Positions 1-10,935 of a stretch of 47,681 bases of DNA are shown piece by piece. The position numbers were made by a program, and so were the translations under genes. Where the stretch lies: assembly GCA_004802705.1 (NCBI GenBank), contig SGPL01000242.1:1-47681 (forward strand), written 5' to 3'. The notes beneath the pieces were generated by a model that searched no databases, had not been told where the DNA came from, and saw only the letters and a program-made list of their open reading frames with translations. The first letter of the stretch is position 1. Each line of letters starts with the position of its first letter. The stretch is from Bondarzewia mesenterica (taxonomy: Eukaryota > Basidiomycota > Agaricomycetes > Russulales > Bondarzewiaceae).

Positions 1-1952
1 CTCGGTATTCGAGATGTGCTGGTCCTGGCGTGCTGCACGAAAAGAAGAATACTTCCTTTGGTGCGCCCGAATGCATCCCCTCGGGATATCAGCCATGTCA
101 AGGTGTACTGTTCTCTAACTGGTCTGCAGTATAGTGATGCTCGAAAACGTGTACGAGGCTGTATTCTGCCGACACATCTGATTACCAGTACCGAAGGAAC
201 TACATCCGAGGCGCCGTCTCTTCGGGTCGTGTGCATCTCTACCAATGCCATCCAGCTCCACAGCCATTTACTATCCCCAATAGGCTTCCTCATCCTATTG
301 TAATCGTGACACAACAGGCATTAACCCATATCAAATTGGCCAATTCCTTTCTGAAAGCAATCTTAACCTCAAAATTTCGGCAAATATTCAGACTTCCTCA
401 AAATACTACTGAAATTTTAAATTTCAGCCTTTCCAAATTTATATATTATGCATCAGGAGAAACTTTACTGATCCTAAGAAGAAACCTATCATTTCAGACA
501 AGCTGAACTAGCAAAAAATTTTCCTTAGAAGGAAAATTTCAGTACCTTCAGCTCAGCTGAAAGTAAAGGTTTCGGGCTCAATTTGGTTGCGCATGTGACC
601 AACCTGCCATATTTAATTTCGGACTTGCTGATTTTTTATATTTCTACTAAATTTCAGACAAAACAACAGAACTTCTAAAAATTTAAGGCCCAGATTGAAT
701 TCAGAAGCTCTTCAGGGTGTCTTATTTTAAATAATGCCTCTTGTGAATTCAACAATTCAATTCAAATTTCAAACGTTCACCATGCAGTGGAGAATCGAGA
801 TGGGAAACGGGATTATCCAGGCTGCAGCTCGTTCAATGAATGTAAAAATCCTTCGTTAAATTCTGCATTTGACCTAGAAGCTGCATCTGCACCCAACTCA
901 TGTCGTTGATTCCCGCTTCAATGGAGGACGATCGATGCTCGTACAACATGGGTATTGCAACAGATTGCAACGTGCGTGAAGTTTTTATTGCATGTTTCGC
1001 CTATCCCCTTCTCGCTGACTGTCATCGTGCGTGAAGGTATGGCTAAGGTCATAATGGTGTGTCAGCTTCGACGAAGGCTAGAAGTCTGTGCAGCAGAATG
1101 AATTCCATGTCATGCCCCCTATCTTTGTCCGCGGACAGTAGTGCCGACTTCAAGTTCGAGAACGGCACCCTTCGATTGATCTACGCAGTACGTCAACTCC
1201 ATCCTCGTCTCGACTGGCCAATTCCGCCACGAACCATTCTCGTAAGCATCGATATTTGAACAGTCTTTCAATGAGCGCCTTCGGCTGACATAGAGATTAT
1301 CAGCTCCGCAGCATTCTGACAGAGCCAGGGAGCGTGTTTCCATCGACGGGACGATATCCAATGGAAGATCAGATGACGAGTGTATGATGTTCCTTGACGG
1401 ACACCTTCCTTGCAGCGCCTAGGTGGCTCCCACGGGATTCGCGCGAGGTGACTACAAAGCTGCCCTCTTTTCAGATTTCGTTTAGGGTGAAGAACTCAAG
1501 GAAAGGGGCAGTGACCGTCCTAAGCCCACCACCTTCTCCATGAACATGTGCTGCTGCTTGTTGTGGAAATCGCCCGAAATACCATCGCACATCAAAGAAT
1601 TACTATTCTGCGCTCGTATAGTTTGATGCTGAATCGCGGAGGGAACTATGGTTCCTACATGAGGTTACCCCCCAGCATCACAATTCTGCTCCATCGCACC
1701 GCCGCTCAAACGTCTAGGGCCTTTTGATCGCAGAACTTGGAATTGTCGCCGACGTCCAATGGCCGTCTGCGAGAATAACGCGAGCACCGTAAACATGTTT
1801 CCTGAAAGGAAGTCTTAAGGGAAGATGGCGTGGGATGCTTGATAGCCTCTCCTTGTGTTCCAGATCATCGTCCCATGGTCAAGCCCATAAAGTCCTCTCG
1901 CTGGGTTTTCTTCAAGCACACACACAGCAAACGTTCCTCATCCTCCTCCACG
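1..1952. other. Intergenic region left of the aldo/keto reductase, containing one TIR element
   Basis: No reading frame here resembles a known protein or joins into a spliced gene. The only structure I can support is the TIR element at 310-745. The last ~120 bases before 1953 are pyrimidine-rich with CA repeats, as is common in fungal leaders, so the reductase promoter probably lies in 1500-1950. Confidence 0.6.
310..745. repeat. TIR-bounded MITE-like element, copy 1
   Basis: This AT-rich ~436 bp element has a second copy at 4315-4751 in the same orientation, about 96% identical by eye. The left end begins CACAACAGGCATTA and the reverse complement of the right end begins CACAAGAGGCATTA, a 13/14 terminal inverted repeat. 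Internally it is full of short palindromes: CTGAAATTT/AAATTTCAG near 409-427, AAATTTTCCTT/AAGGAAAATTT near 516-540, and TTCAGC/GCTGAA near 547-561. It has no coding capacity. I see no clear target site duplication. A non-autonomous DNA transposon (MITE) is the simplest reading; a hAT-like origin is only a guess. Confidence 0.75.
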
Positions 1953-3445
1953 ATGTCCACTATGGCAGAGTACCGCCGTCTCGGAAAATCTGGTCTCCGC
2001 GTCTCTGTTCCCATCGTTCGTTTCTTTTGTCGCTCTCTCATGTACAATTCGTTGCCCTGACTTGGTCTCTAGCTAGGATGCATGAGCTTCGGCGACCCAA
2101 GGTGGAATGTGCGCCTATCTCCCCATTCCTTGCATCCACTCCCTTCGATTGACTTGACCTCCCCGCTCAGAGTTGGGTCCTTCCTGAGGAGAAGGTCTGT
2201 CATTTCATCCCATACCCATCTCGCACTTTCTCACCTCCTCTTCAATCCCAGGCTCTCCCTATCCTCAAGGCAGCTTGGGATGCAGGCGTCACCACTCTAG
2301 ATCTCGCAAACATGTACAGGTACTCCTCTTCATGCATGTTAGCCGTGGGGCGGCTTTTTGACGAAAATCGCACAGCAACGGAGAGTCCGAGATCATCGTC
2401 CGGAACTTTATCAATCAGGTCCGTCCCTTCCCTCCCATGTCGTCGTTCCTCGATGGCTCACCAGGTCATAGTACAACATCCCGAGGGAGAATATGGTCAT
2501 CATCACTAAAATCCGGTTCCCCGTCGATCACGAGCAGATGTCGACGATCACCAGCCACATGCGCTTCGAGCTTGCAAGTACTCGTGACTACGTCAACCAG
2601 AGCGGGCTCTCGCGAACCGCCATCTTCAACCAGACGGAAGCGAGTTTGAAAAGGCTCGGGATGGACTACATCGATGTCCTCATGATCCACATGTACGACA
2701 TGGAAACACCATTCGAAGAGACGATGCGCGCCCTCCACGACCTCGTGCTGTCCGGAAAGGTCCGCTACTTGGGGGCTTCCAACGTTCGCGCCTGGCAGTT
2801 CATCGAGATGAACAATGTCGCTCAGCTGAACGGGTGGACCCAGTTCTCGTGCGTGCAGATGGAGCACTCCCTATTGTATCGCGCCGAGGTTTGTGTGCCT
2901 CTTCCTTCGTGTTATCCGGCCTAGCATCTTTCTCACGGACCTTTCATGTGGACAGGAGCGTGAACTGTTCGCTTACTGCGACTTCAAGGGCATCGGCATC
3001 ATCGCCTTCTCACCCCTCATGGACGGTCACCTCGCCCGTCCTGACGGCACAGAGACGGTTCGCACCAAGAGATACAAAGGAAGTAGTTACGACAAGAAGC
3101 GCAGGGAGTCAGACATCAAAATCATCCAACGCGTCGAAGAGATCGCTCAAAAGCATTCGTGGAAGATGTGCCAGGTAGCGCTGGCCTGGTCGGCGAGCAA
3201 AATCTCCAGTCCCATTGTCGGCGTCAACTCGGTATGTCTCATCGCTTACTCTACCTACTTGTGACGCCTGATGATAACACGATCAACAGGTGGAGAGGCT
3301 GCACGAGGACATCACCACCGGTAAGACGTTGACGGCCGAGGAGATAAAGTATTTGGAGGAGCTGTAAGTCCCGTTTTCGACGCTCTTGAAAGTTGCCCTT
3401 TTAACGTTGTTGACCAGATATGAGGATCAACCACCCCGATTCTGA
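1953..3445 (+). CDS. Aldo/keto reductase, NADPH-dependent
   Basis: This gene encodes a 342-residue member of the aldo/keto reductase superfamily, of the Kvbeta/YajO-like type common in fungi. Such enzymes reduce aldehydes or ketones with NADPH in the cytosol; the substrate cannot be told. Exons: 1953-2015, 2073-2108, 2171-2194, 2252-2319, 2376-2418, 2472-2888, 2956-3231, 3290-3363, 3418-3445; they sum to 343 codons in frame. The catalytic tetrad is visible as D58 and Y63 (TTLDLANMY), K91 (VIITKIRFP) and H151 (DVLMIHMYD). The later motif SGKVRYLGASN and the cofactor-region stretch SSPIVGVNS are typical. The start follows from the N-terminal motif YRRLGKSGLRVS. The last splice uses a perfect GTAAGT donor; read-through would stop only nine residues earlier. 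The gene lies between two near-identical TIR elements. Confidence 0.92.
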
Positions 3446-5144
3446 AGTTGTTGAGTGCCCCGCAGTCGATCAGAGCCGCTGTCCGACCGTAGTGAGATTT
3501 GTTTGATTTAAAAAACTTCCTTGAACAGTACCGTCGAGTCTTCAGAGTTTCATTCTTGTGCTGTATCATATGACCTTAAAACACCTTCGTTCACCCTCTG
3601 AGTGAGGAGGTGGATGGGATGATTGCCACCGAAAGAACAAGATGCGAAAGACTTGAAAGCTATCTAAAGGAGGGCGATTTGATGTAACTCTGTTTCTTTT
3701 TCGAGAAATTCCCCGTATTCCTTGCAGATTTTTCTCAATATTACTTGGAACGGACCTTTTAAATTGGTACTTACTTGCCGCACTACCTCTGACACCTCGG
3801 GCTGGTGTGGCGCTCATGTGTGTTCGTTACAGGACAGATGCACCACGATAACAGGATGCAGGAGTCTTGGTCTGTGACTGGCGCCAGGAAGCGATTACTG
3901 GTGGTCACAAGAACTAGCTTCCAGACCACATCCTCAGTCAATGCTATACTTACTTTGAGCGGCTAGCGAACATCAACTTGATTCAGAGAGTTCTTGGCGG
4001 AAACTTCCACTGGGCGCCCCTTGGAGAGCTCCACTGCGTCCGAGAGAGACCTTGCGCGTATACCAAAACGCCGACTTCTTTCCAGAAGTTTCACCAGAAG
4101 CGCTGGTGCTGAGTGTAGCATTCAATCAGAACTTTTCGATGGTCTCTCTGACTTCTTTGATGCTCTGGTAGATGGTGGAACCCCACCGTAGCCTTCAGCG
4201 TGATGATAATCATTGATGAGCCTCAGCGCCAGGATTAGACCAGGACCAGAACCACACCAGTTGCCGATCTGAGTTGGATGTTTGGGTACTGATAAGGTGT
4301 AACGAAGTATCAATCACAACAGGCATTAACCCATATCAAATTGGCCAATTCCTTTCTGAAAGCAATCTTAACCTCAAAATTTCAACAAATATTCAGACTT
4401 CCCCAAAATACTACTGAAATTTTAAATTTCAGCCTTTCTAAATTTATACATTATGCATCAGGAGAAATTTTACTGATCCTAAGAAGAAACCTATCATTTC
4501 AGACAAGCTGAACTAGCAAAAAATTTTTCCTTAGAAGGAAATTTTTGATACCTTCAGCTCAGCTGAAAGTAAAGGTTTCGGGCTCAATTTGGTTGCACAT
4601 GTGACCAACCTGCCATATTTAATTTCGGACTTGCTGATTTTTTAGATTTCTACCAAATTTCAGACAAAATAACAGAACTTCTAAAAATTTAAGGCCCAGA
4701 TTGAATTCAGAAGCTCTTTAGGGTGTCTTATTTTACATAATGCCTCTTGTGAACACAATTTGAAGAGACCCTCGCTTCGGCAGTTCGGCCAGTGGATTGG
4801 AGATCACATGATTTGCTATATTAGGAAATGATGACATCATATGGCCAAATTGCTCCGGCTGGAATTTCATATCTCCTTCAATTTTGAGCTTCAGAGGAAT
4901 CGGTCTGACAGAAAGTTCCTATTCATCAAAAGGAACGTTTTTGGTAGAGGAATAAGAAATTGGGTGAAATTTTGGTGAGTTATATCAGTTGTACAAAAGT
5001 AGTGGTGACTAAGTGGCGAGCACCATAGGCTAATTCGTCAACCGAGTTGTGGGACATATCAATCGATTTAGCCGTGACTTCGACGCGTGAGGCGCGCCGC
5101 CCTTGCCCCGTAACGCAACCGTGACAGACTCCCGCATCCCTACT
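3446..5144. other. Intergenic region with TIR element copy 2
   Basis: I see no gene between the reductase stop and the CTR9 start. The stretch holds TIR element copy 2 at 4315-4751. The remaining sequence, including 4752-5144 just upstream of CTR9, shows only short unconvincing frames. Confidence 0.6.
4315..4751. repeat. TIR-bounded MITE-like element, copy 2
   Basis: Second copy of the element at 310-745, in direct orientation. Differences are scattered substitutions and a few indels around the central hairpin (near 4520-4550). The terminal inverted repeat is one base longer here: TCACAACAGGCATTA on the left and its near complement ending TTGTGA on the right. No target site duplication is apparent. 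High identity between the copies implies recent activity or local duplication. Confidence 0.75.
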
Positions 5145-8100
5145 ATGTCTTCCCTCCTCCCTTGGAATTCTGCACCTGGACGCTCTATAGATATTGAGTT
5201 AGGAGGACAAGAAGTCATCAATATTGAACTCGATGCTCTTGATTCAAGTGCAGACGATGTCATAGAAGTGCTGAGGGATGGCCAGCCGAAAGTTGGCTAC
5301 TGGACGCGGTTGGCTGGAGAGTACCTGCGGAGAGGATATCTAGACGCTGCAGAAAAGATTGCTTTGGCTGCTGTGGAAAGTCCGTTATCATTTCACTGCC
5401 TGACGACCCTAATTCATTGAGACATTTGATCAGGTTTCCAGTCCAGCGGCTCAATAGCATCTCTACCACCAGTGTACTCTTTACTCGCAAATGTACAATT
5501 AGCGCGCGCACGAAGAGCTCCCAAAATGAAACTCTCCAACGCTCGTGAGTATTCGTACTATCTTCGATCACCCTTGTCAGGTATTGACCTATTCGAACAC
5601 ACGCTCAGGTCAAGATGCCATGACGCATGAGAAGTCCCGGGACGAGTACATGATGGAGGCGACTCTGCACCTTAATAGCTGCGAAAAAGCAATAGCAGAG
5701 GAGTCTGGTCGGCCATCCACATTGCTAATGCTTACACGCGGTGGGTAATGACGCGCCATTTTGAGACAGCCCCACCTAAGCTTCACGCAGCTATTCATCA
5801 GCTAGCTAGCCGTTCCATGGATGAATCTTTGAGAACCTTTGAAGCCGTTCTACTTGAGTATCCTACAAATTTGGTCGCACTTATGGGCAAGGTTCGTCGC
5901 ATCTGCAACAAGTGACTGAAGGCATCTGAACCATATCAGGCTAGGATTCTTTACGCTCGACGCCAATTTGCGTCAGCGCTCAAGATTTTCCAGCAAATAC
6001 TTCAACTCAACCCTTACTGCCTACCGGATCCACGCATTGGGATTGGGTTGTGTCTTTGGGCTATGAATCACAAAGAGAGAGCAAAGGCTGCATGGCAGCG
6101 GAGTGTGGAAGTCGTGAGTACCTATAAATTTGCCCGTTGTTGAATGTTATTCATCACATGCATGACAGAATCCGTCCGAATGGTCTGGCCAGTTACTACT
6201 GGGACTTGAAGCGCTTAATTCCAGTAGGGATCCCAACTTAACTGATGAAGAACGGACATATGAGATTAGAACTGGTTCTAAACTGATCGAGAGGGCGTTT
6301 AATTCGAATCAGAGGAATGCTGCGGCTGCAAATGCTCTCTGTGATATTTTTCTTCGGAAGGGCCAACACAAGCGGGTGAGTTTACAGCTACTCTCTACTC
6401 AGAGAATGATCGTTCGCCAACTACCAAAGAGCAGGCCCTCAAACTCGCTGAGCGGACAATTCAATTCGCCGATACCTTGACGATCCTCACTGATGGCTAT
6501 ATTCATGCTGGTCGCGTCTGTCATGCAGAGGGATCAATCGTTGACGCGACCAAACATTACACTGCCGCAGCGAATGGTCAACCAAAGCATGTGCTAGCTG
6601 CTATTGGCCTTGCTCAAATGCAGATGCGAAATGGTTCGTTTGAGCTGACTATGACCTATGTATCCTAATCGATCATTATATCAGATGAGTTCGCGGCTGC
6701 CATTCACACTCTTGACACCCTTCTGCAAGCTCCTAATCCCCAACGTTCACTTGAGGCTACCGTCATGCTTGCTTCTCTCCGTGCATATCCAAGGCCAGGA
6801 GTGTCCAGTTCCGATGTCGCTCAGGAGAAGTCACGCGCCCGAGATCTCTTTGACCGCATATACAAGGCGATTGAACAACAGGAAGAGGCCGCTTCACGCC
6901 TGAACGGACATGCCAAAGGCCTTATTCCTGTATCACGAACGATTGTGGACGATATGGAGATGCACATCGAGGTCGCGCGGCTATGGCAGAACGAATCGAT
7001 TGATCGTCCGACTAAATCGTTCCAGGAAGCGTTGCGGATCAGCGAAGCTGACGGTCAGGGCCCTGATCCAAGACTATTGAATAATCTGGGTGTTCTGGCG
7101 CATTTGGAAAGTCACTACGACAAGGCGAGGACGATGTATGAGAAAGCACTCGACGGGTGCTAGCAGTCTCAGTTCGGACTCTGCAGAGGCGATGTCAACG
7201 TCCATTTTGTACAATCTTGCGCGTATCTACGAGGATATTGGCGAGAGTACTATGGCGACGGAAGCTTACGAAAAGCTGCTAGCTCGCCATCCTGAGTATG
7301 TCGACGGTGAGTTTGTCTTATATAAGACGCTTCACGGACCTCATGCTCACCGGACATGGCTTCTAGCGAAAATCCGCCAAGCTCAAATGCTATCCGAGCT
7401 TAATCGGTTCACCGAAGCTCATGAATTATTGAAGCAGGCGCTCTCATCCCAAACCAATAATCTTAATATCCGCGCCTTTTACACTTACTTTCTCATACAG
7501 GCGAACATGCCGAAACTCGTGAAAGAATTCGTTTTTACGACCCTCAAGGATCATGACAAGAACGACATCTACTCGCTATGCGCCGCCGGGTGGTTCCATT
7601 ACTATCAGGCTCGCGAGAGTCGGGACACGAAAGCCGTCGAAGATCGCAAGCGCAATTTCCAACGCAGTGCTGAGTTCTATGAACGGGCCTTGATCCTAGA
7701 TCCGTTTTGCGCGGTAGCTGCGCAAGGCCTTGCTATAGTCACAGCCGAGGATGCCCTTGGCACACTTGGTGGAACTTTACCTGGTCCTGTCCCAGATGAC
7801 CCACAAAGGCGATTGGTGAACGCGCAGGAGGCAGTCGACGTCTTTGCAAAAGTGCGAGAGTCAACAATTGATGGAAGCGTTTATGTCAATATGGGGCATT
7901 GCTATTACAGCCGGGATGAGTACGATCGCGCCATTGAATGTGTGAGTGCAAATTCCTCTTTTGTTACACGCGTATGTTGCTGATCACTGTCGTTTGCGGC
8001 GCATGCTTGATAGTACGAGACTGCTTCAAGGCGATACTACGATAATCACGATTCGTCGGTCCTCCTGTATTTGTGTCGATCGTGGTATGCAAAGGCAAAC

Positions 8101-9185
8101 AAGGACCAGTCATTTGCTGCTATGAGCAGTGCGCTGTCATATGCTCAGAAGGTGCTGTCGACTTGAGCGTCTTGTCACCTTCTGTCGCCTGATCTCATTC
8201 ACTTAACGCAGGCCTTGCACATCCAACCGCATGACAAAGTCGTCTTGTATAATATTGCAATGATTGAACAGAAGGCTGCGGAAATGTTGTTCGCACTACC
8301 CAGTGCCAAACGGACACTCAAAGACATGCAGCGTGCCATTGAGCATGCAGGTCACGCGCAGAAATTATTCGCTTCGCTTGCAGCCGATTCGTCACCCGTG
8401 TTGCCATACAATCGTGAGATTGCAGACCAGCGCCGGAAGTATGGAGACAGTATGTTGCGGAGAGCAGATGAGCATCTGGCGGTCCAACGGCAGTATGAGA
8501 CTGAGCGGCATGCGAGGTTGGAGGCAGCTAGGCAGATGAGGCAGGAGGAGAAAGAAAAGGCTGAGGAAGAAGCGGTTGGTGACATCATCCTACCTTCCCG
8601 AGTTCTTGGTTTAGCTGACATTGATTTATTACGTAGCGGCAAAGGGAAGAACTGGCGCGCAAGGCAGCTGAAGAGCTTGCCCAGCAGCGACGTATTGCGA
8701 TCTCCCAGGCGCAGGAGTGGACTCGGGAGGTTAAAGCGGAGAGCGATGACGAACGTGAACGTAAAGCGGCAAAGAAGGCGAGCAAAAAGGTCAAGTCGGA
8801 GGCGGCGAGTGGGGACGAAGGTGCGGCGAACGGGGAGCCCAAGAGGAAGCGAGTGAGGAAGGGGAAGAAGGCTTCGGGAGCGGTGGAAGAATCGGATGCG
8901 GATGATGATGCACTCTTCACGGGGGATGAGGCTGATAAGCCAGCGAAGAAGGTGGGTATCTCTAGATTTGCATGGGGTCTGCTCTAACGTGTCATGTTTC
9001 TAGCGGACGAAGAAACGGGTCATCCGAGACGATGATGAGGAAGAGCACGCTGTTTCTGCACCTCGCAAAAAGCAATTGTCAGTCTTTCATTCAAATTTTC
9101 AACCATCTTCACTAACGTGTCAACGCTTCGCTATCACAGTAAGAGCAAGGAGATCATCTCCGACTCAGACGAAGAGATGACCTGA
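5145..9185 (+). CDS. Ctr9, TPR subunit of the Paf1 transcription elongation complex
   Basis: The spliced product (~1096 residues) is a tetratricopeptide-repeat protein with the layout of Ctr9/Tpr1. It has an N-terminal lead (LPWNSAPGRSIDIEL), repeated TPR helices through most of the chain (for example DAAEKIALAAVES, NNLGVLAHLESHYDKART, SILYNLARIYEDIGE) and a highly charged C-terminal tail. The tail is coiled-coil rich, then K/R- and D/E-rich, ending EIISDSDEEMT. Ctr9 scaffolds Paf1C on RNA polymerase II in the nucleus and supports histone H2B ubiquitination and H3K4 methylation. Fourteen exons: 5145-5379, 5434-5544, 5609-5740, 5791-5891, 5940-6113, 6169-6375, 6435-6633, 6685-7306, 7367-7941, 8014-8151, 8212-8574, 8637-8951, 9004-9077, 9140-9185. 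The exon sum is 3n+1: one extra G in the run at 7155-7157 shifts the frame inside a TPR and gives an early TAG. Both sides are well conserved, so I favour an assembly error. Confidence 0.9.
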
Positions 9186-9450
9186 CCTCCCTCGCATCTT
9201 GACCTGACTCATGATGCTCTCTGCGCCTTTCGTTTTAGTCTGTATCATTACTGTCTTTAGCTCTATCTATCTGCTTTTTTGGACTCTTCCTGTATTGTTG
9301 TCGAATGTAGTGCTATTTAGGCCCTTCAGATTTCGAGGTGGAATGCTGCCAGTCAGTACAATTGCTAGTGACATATTTGTCACACAGATCGAGCAAAAGT
9401 TGCATACACTGTCTCACAGCCTTCGATTGATTTCACCTGCTAATCTTAGT

Positions 9451-10360
9451 ATGCCTCCTCGTCCTCGTGCACCTTGCCAGATTTGTAAAAGCAACGACTC
9501 AAAATACAGTTGCTCGAAGTGCTCGATTTTGTAGTCCGTATGCTCATTTTTCTTCACAAAGCCACTCTTACTTATTACGTGCAGTTGTTCCGTGCCATGC
9601 TACAAGAAGCATAAAGGTGTGTGATAAAACTGGCGGTTCAGGATAAGTATTGGGAGTGCCGACTCTGCATTCGCGCAGAGTCTTCCTGCAATGGCGAAAA
9701 TGGAGTAGCATCTTCTTCCTCGGTTGCATTAAATAGTACAGCATCGCTGGCCGCGCAGCCAAAGTTCAATGACGAGAATAGCAAGTAGCCTTCATTGCTA
9801 TTCGAAGAAAACAGCTAATCCTGAACTCCCTATTGGCAGATCTTGCCGTAGCTCTGAACGAAAAATCATCGGAAGAGGATCTACCGCTCCGTCCACTGAC
9901 GTCTCTGAATTGGCCATACATTCCGGAGGAGTCTGCATACCCAGACCCTCTAAAACGAGATGATCCAAAGCCGCTTCAACTCCACCAATACGAAGCAATA
10001 GGTGGGCAAACTATCTTGCCCTCTTATGTAGCACGCCTCATTATGATTTGCAATCTCCCCTGTGCAGCAACTTCACCTGATGTTCGGAAGACCCTTGCTA
10101 CGTCTCCAAGGCTAAAAGAGCTCTTGCGGTCGATAGACACAATGCGAGGAGCGCAACGAGAGGAAGCGCTCCAAAGGGCACTTGGAGTATCCGTTTCGGA
10201 TGCGCGTGTCGGAGATTTGCCAGGGATACCGACGACAGCATCAGATGGCACGGTTTATGCTGAAGATGACAGGAAGACGCTCAGGGTATTGGCAGAGGCT
10301 GTGGAAGCTGCTGTTCGAGGTGGAAAAGAAGGAGTCTTGGGTTTGGACTGGGGAGACTGA
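9451..10360 (+). CDS. HIT-type zinc finger protein (ZNHIT3/Hit1-like)
   Basis: The N-terminus carries a zf-HIT finger: CQICKSNDSKYSCSKC, then ILYCSVPCYKKHK after the first intron. In the family these Cys/His residues bind two zinc ions. The C-terminal half has the helical ZNHIT3 pattern (TSPRLKELLRSIDTM). Yeast Hit1 and human ZNHIT3 pair with Rsa1/NUFIP to assemble box C/D snoRNPs, so that role is inferred here. Exons 9451-9533, 9585-9616, 9840-10001 and 10068-10360 are clear. The third exon starts at 9679 but its donor is uncertain. A GTACAG donor after 9735 keeps the frame and gives 208 residues; the more usual-looking site after 9784 would break it. It follows CTR9 by 265 bp on the same strand. 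Confidence 0.8.
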
Positions 10361-10935
10361 TCATGACCAAAGTATCGAGATTGTTACATTCTGTTGTCTT
10401 TGTCTTTGTTTCTGTGGTCAGTTGTGCGACTTGTCGATTCCTCAGATTTTTATTGTTTCCCATCGCTAGACAAGAGTGATACATATCACAGGATGCCAAG
10501 TTCCGACAGGCAAGCCAAGATCGAAACAAATTTCCCAGTTGACAGATGCACCTCGTGCGGGCCGGGCGGCGGCAGCAGATGGAGGTCGAGTTTATTTTTA
10601 AGACTTGGAAGAGCTTGGAGGTCAACACCTTGATTTCGCCGATCTAATTGCCTTCTCGCTGCACTTTTCAGTTTGAAGCCTCTTCAAGCGCTCTCAAATA
10701 AAGCCCAGCTAAATTCAAGCTTCGAGCCGAACGACGCCGGCGTCGCCAGGATAATACTTACAACAGAGCGGGGTGATCTCGGTAGAGGTGATATGGTTAG
10801 GGTTCTCTTGGCTATTCTTGTTCACTGATCGGAGTAAGTTAAAAGAGCGCGCGCTAAGGGCACTGCCTGACGACTTGTGCCATCCTTGGGCGTATCCTTC
10901 GTCGCACCCCTTCTCTTCTTTCTTCCACGACCACA
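10361..10935. other. Intergenic region between the HIT finger gene and the protease
   Basis: No gene is supported. The segment just upstream of 10936 is C/T-rich (CCCCTTCTCTTCTTTCTTCC), as in many fungal core promoters, and probably carries the protease promoter and leader. Confidence 0.5.

Noticed and set aside
2466..2867. 133-codon minus-strand frame opposite the reductase
   Set aside because: It is the antisense shadow of a conserved exon and has no family motif.
7158..7173. GT...AG pair that could be an intron repairing the CTR9 frame
   Set aside because: Only 16 nt, far below any spliceable length, and its removal gives the wrong frame.
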